From NCBI GenBank assembly GCA_017555825.1, contig JAFZFQ010000032.1, positions 1 to 41,219 of the forward strand: a DNA stretch of 41,219 nt, given 5' to 3'. Below are positions 25,328 to 35,274 of this stretch, piece after piece. The stretch's first letter is position 1. Every line of letters begins with the position of its first letter. Origin of the DNA: Bacteroidaceae bacterium. GTDB lineage: Bacteria > Bacteroidota > Bacteroidia > Bacteroidales > Barnesiellaceae_A. The notes under the pieces are model-generated. The model was not told the DNA's origin and made no database searches. It saw only the letters and a program-made list of their open reading frames with translations. The translations under genes were made by a program, and so were the position numbers.

Positions 25328-25374
25328 CGAGATAATTAGTTTTAAGGTAAAACCTGTAAAAAGATAAAAAATCT

Positions 25375-26892
25375 ATGAGTAAAAAAGCATTGTTAATGAT
25401 CCTCGACGGCTGGGGCATTGGAGACAACTCTCACGCCGATGTTATTGCATCTACACCCACTCCCTATTGGGACTATCTTATCGAAACATATCCCCATTCT
25501 CAATTGCAAGCAAGTGGCGAGAATGTAGGTTTGCCCGACGGACAAATGGGTAACTCGGAGGTAGGTCACCTCAACATCGGTGCCGGTCGTGTTGTATACC
25601 AAGACTTGGTAAAAATCAACAAAGCCTGCCGTGAGAACTCTATCATGGAAAATCCCGAAATCGTATCGGCCTATACATACGCTCGCGACAACAAGAAGAA
25701 CATTCACTTCATGGGCTTGACATCGGACGGTGGTGTACACAGCTCACTCGACCACCTCTTCAAGTTGTGCGACATCTCGCGCGAGTATGGTATCGACAAC
25801 ACTTTCATCCACTGCTTTATGGATGGTCGCGACACCGACCCCAAGAGCGGTAAAGGCTTCATCGCCGCCTTGCAAGCACACTGCGACAAGAGCGCCGGCA
25901 AGATAGCTTCTATCATTGGTCGCTACTATGCTATGGACCGTGACAAACGTTGGGAACGCGTAAAAGAGGCATACGACTTGCTCGTAAACGGTATGGGCAA
26001 GAAGGCTACCGACATGGTTGCCGCTATGCAAGAGTCGTATGACGAGGGTGTAACCGACGAGTTTATCAAGCCCATCGTAAATGCTCAATTCGATGGCACT
26101 ATCAAAGAGGGCGATGTAGTGATTTTCTTCAACTACCGCAACGACCGCGCCAAAGAGCTCACTGTTGTGCTCACACAACAAGATATGCCCGAGGCCGGTA
26201 TGCACACCATCCCCAACTTGCAATACTACTGCATGACTCCCTACGACGCATCGTTCAAGGGTGTACACATCCTCTTCGACAAGGAGAACGTATCAAATAC
26301 CCTCGGCGAGTACCTCGCAGCTCAAGGCAAGCAACAACTCCACATTGCCGAGACCGAGAAGTATGCACACGTTACATTCTTCTTCAACGGTGGTCGCGAA
26401 ACTCCCTATGACAACGAAGAGCGCATTCTCGTTGCTTCGCCCAAAGTTGCCACCTACGACCTCAAGCCCGAGATGAGCGCATTTGAGGTAAAAGACCAAC
26501 TCGTTGAGGCCATCAAGAGCGAGAAGTATGACTTTATCGTTGTAAACTATGCCAACGGCGACATGGTAGGTCACACAGGCATCTACCCGGCTATCGAGCA
26601 AGCTGTTAAGGCCGTAGACCAATGCGTAAACGAGACCGTAGAGGCTGCCAAAGCAGCAGGTTACGAAACCATCATCATCGCCGACCACGGTAATGCCGAC
26701 AATGCCGAGAACAACGACGGCACACCCAACACCGCTCACTCACTCAACCCCGTTCCCTTTGTATACGTTACAGAGAACAAGAACGCTACCGTAAGTGATG
26801 GTATCCTTGCCGACGTTGCACCCTCAATATTGCACATCATGGGCTTGCCCATACCTGCCGAAATGACCGGTACAAACCTTATCAAAGATTAA
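25375..26892 (+). CDS. gpmI: 2,3-bisphosphoglycerate-independent phosphoglycerate mutase
   Basis: A 505-residue metalloenzyme of the alkaline phosphatase superfamily that converts 3- and 2-phosphoglycerate in glycolysis. Seen: MILDGWG with the metal-binding Asp11, GNSEVGH with the phospho-acceptor Ser61, [60 protein letters not shown] and [10 protein letters not shown]. The metal ligands and both substrate arginines are present and the length is standard. It leads a rightward run in which the sugar transporter starts 25 nt later, so glycolysis and sugar import may be co-expressed. Confidence 0.98.
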   Translation: MSKKALLMILDGWGIGDNSHADVIASTPTPYWDYLIETYPHSQLQASGENVGLPDGQMGNSEVGHLNIGAGRVVYQDLVKINKACRENSIMENPEIVSAYTYARDNKKNIHFMGLTSDGGVHSSLDHLFKLCDISREYGIDNTFIHCFMDGRDTDPKSGKGFIAALQAHCDKSAGKIASIIGRYYAMDRDKRWERVKEAYDLLVNGMGKKATDMVAAMQESYDEGVTDEFIKPIVNAQFDGTIKEGDVVIFFNYRNDRAKELTVVLTQQDMPEAGMHTIPNLQYYCMTPYDASFKGVHILFDKENVSNTLGEYLAAQGKQQLHIAETEKYAHVTFFFNGGRETPYDNEERILVASPKVATYDLKPEMSAFEVKDQLVEAIKSEKYDFIVVNYANGDMVGHTGIYPAIEQAVKAVDQCVNETVEAAKAAGYETIIIADHGNADNAENNDGTPNTAHSLNPVPFVYVTENKNATVSDGILADVAPSILHIMGLPIPAEMTGTNLIKD

Positions 26893-26917
26893 TAACAAAA
26901 TGTAAAACAATATCACC

Positions 26918-28186
26918 ATGGAACAAAAGAAAAACTATGCTCTTCCTATTGCCGTAATGTTTGCACTCTTTTTCATGATTGCATTCGTAACCAACTTTGC
27001 CGGCTCAATGGGAGTAATCGTAAAGAATCAGTTTCAAGCCTCTAACGCCTTATCGCAATTGGGCTCACTTGCCAACTTCATTGCTTATGCCTGCATGGGT
27101 ATTCCTGCCGGTGTAATCTTGAAGCGCAAAGGTTACAAATTCACCTCATTGGCAGCCGTAACAGTAGGCTTCCTCGGTGTAGGTATCCAATTCCTCTCGG
27201 GTTATGTAGAGTCTTTCATGGTGTACGTATTGGGTGCTTTCGTAGCAGGCTTCTCAATGTGTATGCTCAATATCGTGGTTAACCCCATGCTCAACACCCT
27301 TGGTGGTGGTGGCGCTCGTGGTAACCAACTCTTGCAATTGGGTGGCTCTTGCAACTCAATTGGTGGTACTATCGCTCCCATTTTGTTGGGTTATCTCATT
27401 GGTGGTTCTATCGACAAGGCTACAGTAAGCAACGTTGCTCCCGCCATGATCATTGCTATGGCCATCTTTGCATTGGCATTTGTCATCATTGCCATGACAA
27501 AGATTCCCGAGCCCCACATGGAGACAGCCGAAGAGAAAGCTGCACGCTTGAGTGGCGCATTGAAAAAGGACCAACACAGCCCCCTCTCATTCCGTCACTT
27601 TGTATTGGGTGCTATCGCCATCTTCTTCTATGTAGGTATCGAGGTAGGTATCCCCAACATTGCCAACCTCTACATGTCTGACCTCTCGGGCGTAGGCCCC
27701 GCTATCGCAGGTACTGTAGTAGGTGCTTACTGGTTCTTGATGATGTGCGGTCGTCTCATCGGTGGTGCTATTGGTGCCAAAGTTACCAGCAAGGCCATGC
27801 TCACTACTGTATCGGCTCTTGGTTTGATTCTTATCTTTGCCTTGATGTACACCCCCGAGAGTATTAAGGTTACAGTTCCCTTCATCAACGCCGAGGTTCC
27901 CATGAGCATGTTGTTCATGCTTTTGTGTGGTCTTTGCACATCGGTTATGTGGGGTTCTATCTTTAACCTCGCTGCCGAGGGTCTTGGCAAATACACTCCC
28001 GCCGCATCGGGTATCTTCATGGCACTTGTATGTGGTGGTGGTATTCTCCCCTTCGTACAAGGCTTGGTAGCCGATAAGGTAGGCTTCATCGGTAGCTACT
28101 GGGTTATCATCATTGCTCTTGTTTACCTCTTGTTCTATGCCATCGCAGGCTCTAAGAATGTAAACAAAGACATTCCTACCGAATAA
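26918..28186 (+). CDS. Sugar MFS transporter (FucP/GluP family, probably glucose/galactose)
   Basis: A 422-residue major facilitator protein with about twelve hydrophobic helices and little outside the membrane. The start YALPIAVMFALFFMIAFVTN and the GIPAGVILKRKGYKFTSLAAV loop fit the FHS (fucose-galactose-H+ symporter) family, as does VVNPMLNTLGG, the conserved N-P motif of the fourth helix region. IGGTIAPILLGYLIGG and FYVGIEVGIPNIANLYM also match. The gene is followed by galM and galK, with one DUF3109 gene between, so galactose (and perhaps glucose) is the likely substrate, brought in with protons or sodium. A strong hairpin follows it at 28203. Confidence 0.9.
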   Translation: MEQKKNYALPIAVMFALFFMIAFVTNFAGSMGVIVKNQFQASNALSQLGSLANFIAYACMGIPAGVILKRKGYKFTSLAAVTVGFLGVGIQFLSGYVESFMVYVLGAFVAGFSMCMLNIVVNPMLNTLGGGGARGNQLLQLGGSCNSIGGTIAPILLGYLIGGSIDKATVSNVAPAMIIAMAIFALAFVIIAMTKIPEPHMETAEEKAARLSGALKKDQHSPLSFRHFVLGAIAIFFYVGIEVGIPNIANLYMSDLSGVGPAIAGTVVGAYWFLMMCGRLIGGAIGAKVTSKAMLTTVSALGLILIFALMYTPESIKVTVPFINAEVPMSMLFMLLCGLCTSVMWGSIFNLAAEGLGKYTPAASGIFMALVCGGGILPFVQGLVADKVGFIGSYWVIIIALVYLLFYAIAGSKNVNKDIPTE

Positions 28187-28202
28187 TTTTTAGAAATAAC
28201 AG

Positions 28203-28238
28203 CCTCTGTGAGCGACACACCGCTCACAGAGGTCTATT
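28203..28238 (+). terminator. Hairpin after the sugar transporter gene
   Basis: A perfect 12-bp stem, CCTCTGTGAGCG (28203-28214) and CGCTCACAGAGG (28221-28232), with a 6-nt loop, followed by TCTATTT. It should end most transcripts from gpmI and the transporter, so galM and galK may need read-through or their own start. Confidence 0.8.
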
Positions 28239-28277
28239 TGCCCACACTCTATACAAGGCAATAAATATCATCGCAAC

Positions 28278-28862
28278 ATGATACAGATAGACAACACCAT
28301 CATCACACTCGACATTCTCGAAAAATATTTCTTGTGCAATCTCGACGCCTGCAAGGGCGAGTGTTGCATTGATGGCGATGCCGGAGCACCCATCACCCCC
28401 GAAGAGCAAAAGGCCATAGAAGAGGCCCTCGACGCCGTGTGGGACGATCTTAGTCCGGCAGCACAAGCCGTTATCAAAGAACAAGGCGTATCGTATGTCG
28501 ACGAAGAGGCCGACCTCGTCACCTCTATTGTGGATGGCCGCGACTGCGTATTTACCTGCTACGGCGAGAATGGCATGTGCTATTGCGCCCTGGAAAAGGC
28601 ATACCGCGAGGGTCGCTCGAAATTCTACAAGCCTCTATCTTGTCACCTCTATCCGGTAAGATTGCAAGAATGGTCTAACGGATATACCGCACTCAACTAC
28701 CACCGCTGGAAGATATGCAAGGCGGCTGAGGTATTGGGTCGCAAAGAGGGCGTGCGCGTGTATCAATTCCTGCGTGAGCCCCTCATCCGACGCTTTGGAG
28801 AGGATTGGTATCGCACACTGTGCGAGGTTGCCGATGAGTTCTTGGCCTCACAAGAGAAATAG
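28278..28862 (+). CDS. DUF3109 family cysteine-rich protein
   Basis: A 194-residue cytoplasmic protein matching the DUF3109 pattern. The start MIQIDNTIITLDILEKYF is followed by CNLDACKGECCIDGDAGAP, then later CVFTCYGENGMCYCALEKAY and FYKPLSCHLYPVRL. The eight or more cysteines, spaced like those of YkgJ-type metal-binding proteins, suggest a bound zinc or Fe-S cluster. The function is not known. It sits between the sugar transporter and galM, 23 nt before the galM ATG. There is no obvious link to galactose, so it may simply be carried in the operon. Confidence 0.85.
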   Translation: MIQIDNTIITLDILEKYFLCNLDACKGECCIDGDAGAPITPEEQKAIEEALDAVWDDLSPAAQAVIKEQGVSYVDEEADLVTSIVDGRDCVFTCYGENGMCYCALEKAYREGRSKFYKPLSCHLYPVRLQEWSNGYTALNYHRWKICKAAEVLGRKEGVRVYQFLREPLIRRFGEDWYRTLCEVADEFLASQEK

Positions 28863-28884
28863 AGTACTAACACGCACTACTACA

Positions 28885-29961
28885 ATGAATAATAAAACAA
28901 CACTATCGGGATTATCATTTGATAAATTCATCACAACGATAGACAGTAAGACAACCGCTCTCTATGCTCTTACCAATGAGAACGGATGCGAATTGACAAT
29001 CTGCAACTACGGTGCGCGCATTATATCATTGCTCGTCCCCGACCGCAATGGCAATATGGTAGATGTAGTTACCGGTCATGACTCGATGGAGACTATACTC
29101 ACTACCGGCGACACCTACTTTGGTGTTATCTGCGGCAGATATGCCAATCGCATTGCTCGTGGTCGCTTTGAGTTGGACGGCATGGTATATGACCAACTTG
29201 CCATCAACAATGGCCCCAACAACTTGCACGGTGGCATAAAAGGTTTCAACGAAAGAGTATGGGATGCCGAGCAAATCGACAACCAAACCATCGTACTGCG
29301 CTACACTTCGGTCGATGGCGAAGAGGGTTTCCCCGGCAATCTCTCTGTCGTAGTGACATACCGACTCACCAACGATAACAGCGTAGAGATTACATACGAG
29401 GCTACTACCGACAAGGCTACGGTTGTAAACCTTACCAACCACGCCTTCTTTAACCTCTCGGGTGTAGGCGAAACTACAGTAGACGATCATATCCTCACTA
29501 TCAACGCTTCGCACTACCTCCCCACCGACGAGACTGCCATTCCCTATGGCGATCCCGCACCCGTTGCCGGTACACCTATGGCATTCGATACACCACACGC
29601 TATTGGCGAGCGCATCAACGAGCCTTTCGAGCAACTCATCTTTGGTCACGGATACGACCATTGCTATGTGCTCGACAAAGGCGACAAAGTGTATGCTCTC
29701 TCGGCCGAGTGTGTATCGCCTCGCACAGGTATAGCTCTTGAGGTATACACCACCGAGCCCGGTATACAGCTCTATACTGCCAACTGGCTCGACGGCAAGA
29801 ACATAGGCAAGCATGGCAAGTATTACAATGCACGCACATCGTTCTGCCTTGAGACACAACACTTCCCCGACTCGCCCAATAAGCCGCAATATCCCACAAC
29901 GACATTGCGTCCCGGTGAGAAGTTTGAGTCACGCACAACATTCAAATTTGCTATCAAATAA
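28885..29961 (+). CDS. galM: Aldose 1-epimerase (galactose mutarotase)
   Basis: The ATG at 28885 starts the protein; an earlier GTG at 28774 lies within the DUF3109 gene and adds an out-of-family N-terminus. The product has 358 residues and interconverts alpha and beta anomers of galactose or glucose. Visible motifs: NYGARIISLLVPDRNG, GRYANRIARGRFELDG, NGPNNLHGG with the first active-site His, NLTNHAFFNLSG with the second His, VAGTPMAFDTP, GYDHCYVLD and TTEPGIQLYTANWLDG with the catalytic Glu. No signal peptide is seen, so it acts in the cytoplasm. galK follows 34 nt later. Confidence 0.95.
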   Translation: MNNKTTLSGLSFDKFITTIDSKTTALYALTNENGCELTICNYGARIISLLVPDRNGNMVDVVTGHDSMETILTTGDTYFGVICGRYANRIARGRFELDGMVYDQLAINNGPNNLHGGIKGFNERVWDAEQIDNQTIVLRYTSVDGEEGFPGNLSVVVTYRLTNDNSVEITYEATTDKATVVNLTNHAFFNLSGVGETTVDDHILTINASHYLPTDETAIPYGDPAPVAGTPMAFDTPHAIGERINEPFEQLIFGHGYDHCYVLDKGDKVYALSAECVSPRTGIALEVYTTEPGIQLYTANWLDGKNIGKHGKYYNARTSFCLETQHFPDSPNKPQYPTTTLRPGEKFESRTTFKFAIK

Positions 29962-29995
29962 TTATTTTATCACATCTTTATAATACCTTATTATT

Positions 29996-31150
<1,155 letters not shown>

Positions 31151-31170
31151 TACAAAAAATACAGACTATA

Positions 31171-32076
31171 ATGAAACCTACACTCTATGTACTTGCTGCC
31201 GGTATGGGCAGCCGTTATGGCGGTCTCAAGCAATTGGATGGTCTTGGACCCAATGGCGAGACTATCATGGACTACTCTATCTTTGACGCTATCCGTGGTG
31301 GTTTTGGCAAGGTAGTTTTTGTTATCCGCAAGGATTTTGAAGCCGATTTCCGCGAGAAAGTGCTCAACAAATATGCCAACCACATTCCCGTTGAAGTTGT
31401 ATTCCAATCGCTCGACAAGTTGCCCGAAGGCTTTACTTGCCCCGCCGACCGCGTGAAACCTTGGGGTACTAACCACGCAGTTCTCATGGCTAAGGACGTT
31501 ATCAAAGAGCCTTTTGCAGTAATCAATGCCGACGACTTCTATGGTCGCGACAGCTTTGCCGTAATAGGCAAATGGCTCAGCGAGATGGCTGACAAGACCA
31601 ACCAATACTGCATGGTGGGCTATCGCGTAGGCAACACCCTCTCTGAGAGTGGTAGCGTATCGCGTGGTGTGTGCGCTATGGACGCCAACCGCATGCTTAC
31701 CGACGTTGTTGAGCGCACCAAGATCGAGCGCATCGATGGTGTAGTACAATACAAAGACGAGAACGACCAATGGGTGAGCATCGAGGACAACACTCCCGTA
31801 TCAATGAATATGTGGGGCTTCACTCCCGACTATTTTGCACACTCTGAGGCCTACTTTGCCGAGTTCCTCAATGAGAACATGGGCAACCTCAAGTCTGAGT
31901 TCTACATTCCCCTCATGGTCAACAAACTCATTCAAGAAGGCACAAGCAGTGTTGAGGTACTTGATACCACATCACGCTGGTTTGGCGTTACCTATGCCGA
32001 AGACCGTCCCTCGGTTGTTGCCAAGATACAAGAGCTCGTTGATGCAGGCGAATATCCCGCTCAACTCTTTGGTTAA
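31171..32076 (+). CDS. Sugar-phosphate nucleotidyltransferase
   Basis: The ATG at 31171 gives a proper family start; the ORF back to 31144 overlaps galK. The product has 301 residues and a Rossmann-like nucleotidyl transferase fold. LAAGMGSRYGGLKQLDGLGP carries the G-x-G-x-R-x-x-x-x-K signature in slightly altered form (G-S-R-Y-G-G-L-K). WGTNHAVLMAK and FAVINADDFYGRDSF hold the metal-binding D-D pair. It transfers a nucleotide from an NTP to a sugar 1-phosphate. The sugar is not readable from sequence. Because it follows galK by 20 nt and galT is absent, UDP-galactose formation from galactose 1-phosphate is an attractive but unproven role. A terminator follows. Confidence 0.85.
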   Translation: MKPTLYVLAAGMGSRYGGLKQLDGLGPNGETIMDYSIFDAIRGGFGKVVFVIRKDFEADFREKVLNKYANHIPVEVVFQSLDKLPEGFTCPADRVKPWGTNHAVLMAKDVIKEPFAVINADDFYGRDSFAVIGKWLSEMADKTNQYCMVGYRVGNTLSESGSVSRGVCAMDANRMLTDVVERTKIERIDGVVQYKDENDQWVSIEDNTPVSMNMWGFTPDYFAHSEAYFAEFLNENMGNLKSEFYIPLMVNKLIQEGTSSVEVLDTTSRWFGVTYAEDRPSVVAKIQELVDAGEYPAQLFG

Positions 32077-32099
32077 TCTATAGAGATAGCTTACAATAG

Positions 32100-32133
32100 G
32101 CCGTGTCAAAGAAATTTTGGCACGGCTTTTTTT
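32100..32133 (+). terminator. Terminator closing the galactose gene cluster
   Basis: GCCGTGTC (32100-32107) pairs with GGCACGGC (32119-32126) with one G-U pair and an 11-nt loop, followed by seven T. It lies 23 nt after the nucleotidyltransferase stop. Confidence 0.9.
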
Positions 32134-32181
32134 GTGCGATACCAATATTTTTTTGCTATTTTGCAACAGAATTACAGCACT

Positions 32182-33369
32182 ATGACACCGCCCAAGCATC
32201 TATATCTCTTTGCACCCGAAAACGACATGGCGCTGGCCTTTGGTGGCCGCTACTACACCCCTACTCCTGTAGCACAAGCCATTGCACGCGATCTGTCGCT
32301 ACTCCCCTTGTGGTATGCACAAGAACCACACGCACAAGTGTGGGCCTCACAAGCCGTAGAACCGGCAATGCAAGATATTCTCACGTCGTTGGGGGTCACA
32401 GCACAAGCCACATCCAAGCCTCAGCCCCACACTACCGAGTGTCACCCTTGGGGTTGGAGCGCCTATATTGTAGACAAATTGACACGCAACGGTATAGATA
32501 GTAGCACCCTCCCCTGCGAGACAGCTATCGACACGATACGCACACTATCGGGGCGTGCCACCTCACGTACCATTATACAAGAGCTCGCCAAGGAACTCTC
32601 TCTATACCCGCTCCCACCTATGCCCGAGGTACTCAGGAGCGACAACGAGGTAGAACAGTATGTCACCTCACAGGCACACACCATACTCAAAGCTCCGTGG
32701 TCGAGTAGCGGTCGCGGTGTGTGGCGCGTAAACGGCACATACGACCCCATGACAGCACGCGGTGCAAGTGGCATCATACGCAAGCAGGGCTACATCATGG
32801 GCGAGGTGTGGCAAGAAAAAATGTGCGACCTTGCCATGGAATTCTACAGTAATGGGAACGCTGTAGAGTTTGCCGGCTACTCACTCTTTACGACCGACGA
32901 GCGTGGCGCCTACCAAAGCAACCTACTTGCATCTAACAGCTCGATAGAAAATATCCTATCGCAACACATTGCACCTACTACACTACACGAGGTGTGCCGT
33001 GCATTGGAGAAGATATGTACACAACACATCGCCCCACACTACAAGGGCTACATGGGCATAGACATGATTGTATATCGCAACGCCCGGGGCGAGGCTCTAC
33101 TACATCCCTGCATCGAGCTCAACCTGCGCATGAGCATGGGCATGGTAGCGCGCATCATAGCCGACCGCTACGTCACCCCCACTGCACAAGGCACCTACCA
33201 CGTGCACTATGCTCCCGACCACACACAACTGCAAGCACTCAACCAGGAACTTAGCGAACTAAACCCGCTACACATAGAGCACAACAAAATAACAAGCGGA
33301 TACCTCGCACTCACTCCTATCCTACCCGGCACACACTACCTGGCGTATATAAATGTAAAAGAGAAATAA
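32182..33369 (+). CDS. ATP-grasp-like protein of unknown substrate
   Basis: The ATG at 32182 (MTPPKHLYLFAPENDMALAF) is chosen; the frame continues back to 32134 but that part lies in the terminator region. The product has 395 residues. FAPENDMALAFGGRYYTPTP marks a family I have seen only in Bacteroidota as an uncharacterised protein. The middle has TILKAPWSSSGRGVWRV, like the glycine-rich ATP loop of ATP-grasp enzymes, and the end has MGIDMIV and CIELNLRMSMGMVAR, like the E-x-N-x-R metal site. These enzymes form amide or similar bonds using ATP. No substrate is suggested by the neighbours (galactose cluster before, a nucleotide kinase-like gene after). Confidence 0.65.
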   Translation: MTPPKHLYLFAPENDMALAFGGRYYTPTPVAQAIARDLSLLPLWYAQEPHAQVWASQAVEPAMQDILTSLGVTAQATSKPQPHTTECHPWGWSAYIVDKLTRNGIDSSTLPCETAIDTIRTLSGRATSRTIIQELAKELSLYPLPPMPEVLRSDNEVEQYVTSQAHTILKAPWSSSGRGVWRVNGTYDPMTARGASGIIRKQGYIMGEVWQEKMCDLAMEFYSNGNAVEFAGYSLFTTDERGAYQSNLLASNSSIENILSQHIAPTTLHEVCRALEKICTQHIAPHYKGYMGIDMIVYRNARGEALLHPCIELNLRMSMGMVARIIADRYVTPTAQGTYHVHYAPDHTQLQALNQELSELNPLHIEHNKITSGYLALTPILPGTHYLAYINVKEK

Positions 33370-33408
33370 AAACACGATAACGCATCGTAAAATAAAAGAT
33401 TAATTTGC

Positions 33409-33416
33409 TACATTTG
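33409..33416 (+). promoter_or_regulatory. Candidate -7 box for the cytidylate-kinase-like gene
   Basis: TACATTTG fits TAnnTTTG exactly, 38 nt before the ATG at 33455. The -33 position does not read TTTG. Confidence 0.4.
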
Positions 33417-33454
33417 TAAAACACAACTTTTCAATATACCTAATACCATCGAGT

Positions 33455-34078
33455 ATGAACAACAATCTCATTATTACTATAGGCCGTCAGTTTGGAAGTG
33501 GTGGTCGCGAAGTGGGCAAGATAGTAGCCGAGTTGCTTGGTATCAACTACTACGACAAGGAGTTGATTTTGGAGGCTTCAAAGGCGAGTGGCTTGTGTAC
33601 CGAGTGCTTTGAAAAAGCCGACGAGAAGGCTCCCAATCGCTTTCTGAACGCCTTTTCGATGGGATGGATAAATGGTGCAAGCGGTATGCCGAGCGGTGGA
33701 TGGCAAGACGATATGATATTTCAGGTACAATCGGACGTAATACGCGACATTGCCGACAAGCACTCGGCGGTAATCGTTGGACGCTGTGCCGACTATATAC
33801 TGCGCGATCATCCTGGATGCGTGAGTGTATTTATTCATGCCAACGAGGCCGACTGCGCTCGTCGCATCATGGATCGCAACGATGGTATAGGACAAATAGA
33901 GGCCCGCACATTGGCTCAAAAGCGCAACAAGATACGTGCATCGTACTACAACTTCTATACCGACAAGGTGTGGGGCGATGGTGCTACATACGACCTATGT
34001 ATCAACTCGTCGGCCATGAGCGCACAAGCTGTTGCCGAACTCATAGTAGATTTTGCCAAGAGAAAAACGGGTAAATAG
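33455..34078 (+). CDS. Cytidylate kinase-like protein
   Basis: A 207-residue P-loop protein of the cytidylate-kinase-like family. LIITIGRQFGSGGREVGKIVAE carries the variant P-loop G-R-Q-F-G-S-G-G-R-E, followed by LGINYYDKELI. Later segments VIVGRCADYIL and VSVFIHANEADCARRIMDR match the rest of the kinase core. Family members are common in gut Bacteroidota and Firmicutes and have no settled substrate; canonical CMP kinase is a different protein. The gene starts with its own promoter-like site and ends facing the acyltransferase gene, 21 nt apart. Confidence 0.88.
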   Translation: MNNNLIITIGRQFGSGGREVGKIVAELLGINYYDKELILEASKASGLCTECFEKADEKAPNRFLNAFSMGWINGASGMPSGGWQDDMIFQVQSDVIRDIADKHSAVIVGRCADYILRDHPGCVSVFIHANEADCARRIMDRNDGIGQIEARTLAQKRNKIRASYYNFYTDKVWGDGATYDLCINSSAMSAQAVAELIVDFAKRKTGK

Positions 34079-34099
34079 AGTGTAAATAGGAGACACTCG

Positions 34100-35137
34100 T
34101 CACGCCCTACGGCGCATAACAGGACGCTCTATCAAGTACCACGAAAGGAGCGACAGCGACAGTGTCATGCCCACAACTACTGCCAAAGCCAAGTAGATAT
34201 TACGCTCGGGCAGACCCCAATATACTACCAACTGTATGATGGGATAGTGAAATAGGTAGATGTCGTAGGCAATGTTGTCATACTTGCGCATCCATACAAA
34301 CCAACGGCAATTATAGGCAAATCCGATAATAACAATGGCTATACACAACGGCTCGATGGCGTCGAAGCAATTGACATACTTCGAGGCAATACCCACAGCC
34401 AGGGCTATAGGGAAGAGCACGCGAATATAACGTTGGAAATAGTCGAAATAAAGCAAGATGGCAACGCCCGAATAGAAAAAGAGCAACTGTCCACCCACTT
34501 GCCGTTGCATGATGCGGTATATCAACTCGCCCGTATCGGCATACATGAACCCCATCCACACCTTATATATATATGATAGCGCGTAGATAGCTACCAAGGC
34601 CCACGCCCTGCTACTACGCATCATGAGCCATGCAACCAAGGGAATAGAGAGATAGAGCAACACCTCGACCTTCATAGTCCACAGCGAGCCATTGACCGAC
34701 TCGTATACTTGCCCCTCAAAGACACCGGGTAGAGAGGGTTGCAGGAAGTTGGCAAAGGTAAGATTGGCCCCCAGATATTGCCAGAATTGCGATGAAGAGA
34801 AATAATTGCCCACCGAGAGGTTGGTTATAAAGGCACCACACACAGCACACAACAATACTATTGCTATATAGGGTGGCAGTATGCGTTGCGCTCGACGACG
34901 CAAATACTGAGCTATAGAGCGACTACGCAAGTAGCTATAAAAGACTAAAAATCCGCTGAGCATAAAGAAGCCTCCCACGGCCGTGTAACTCGATGTCGGA
35001 AAGTAATTGGTGCTACCTGTGAGCTCGGCAAAATGAGCAAACAACACAGCAAACGACAAGTAGTACCGCACAATATCGAGATTATTCTCATTGTGCAGCA
35101 AGGGCGATACTTGGGGTCGTAGCAGTTGATTGTTCAT
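34100..35137 (-). CDS. Acyltransferase family 3 (OafA-like) membrane protein
   Basis: The ATG at 35137 is preferred to a TTG at 35161. The 345-residue product has about ten membrane helices. NLDIVRYYLSFAVLFAHFAELTG carries the family pattern R-x-x-x-x-x-x-V-x-x-x-H, with the likely catalytic His. SGFLVFYSYLRSRSIAQYLRRRAQRILPPY carries the R-R-x-x-R-I-x-P-x-Y motif after the third helix. NGSLWTMKVEVLLYLSIPLV is the W-T/S-L-x-x-E pattern. Such enzymes O-acetylate or acylate surface sugars, for instance O-antigen or peptidoglycan. It does not sit inside a polysaccharide locus, though one begins 3.8 kb to the right. Confidence 0.92.
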   Translation of the reverse strand: MNNQLLRPQVSPLLHNENNLDIVRYYLSFAVLFAHFAELTGSTNYFPTSSYTAVGGFFMLSGFLVFYSYLRSRSIAQYLRRRAQRILPPYIAIVLLCAVCGAFITNLSVGNYFSSSQFWQYLGANLTFANFLQPSLPGVFEGQVYESVNGSLWTMKVEVLLYLSIPLVAWLMMRSSRAWALVAIYALSYIYKVWMGFMYADTGELIYRIMQRQVGGQLLFFYSGVAILLYFDYFQRYIRVLFPIALAVGIASKYVNCFDAIEPLCIAIVIIGFAYNCRWFVWMRKYDNIAYDIYLFHYPIIQLVVYWGLPERNIYLALAVVVGMTLSLSLLSWYLIERPVMRRRA

Positions 35138-35209
35138 CGCGCATCTTATATATGGCAACAAAAGTACTCTTTTTTTTCGGAATTGGCCCTACTTATCGAC
35201 AAGCATATT

Positions 35210-35251
35210 AAGAAACAAGCGACAACAACCATCTATAGGCTGCTGTCGCTT
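35210..35251 (-). terminator. Terminator after the DUF5723 / lipoprotein operon
   Basis: Arms at 35217-35230 and 35238-35251 pair over 14 bp (AAGCGACA core) with two G-U pairs and a 7-nt loop. On the minus strand GTTTCTT follows. It lies 24 nt after the DUF5723 stop. Confidence 0.75.
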
Positions 35252-35274
35252 GGTAGTTCTTTTATGGGTATATA

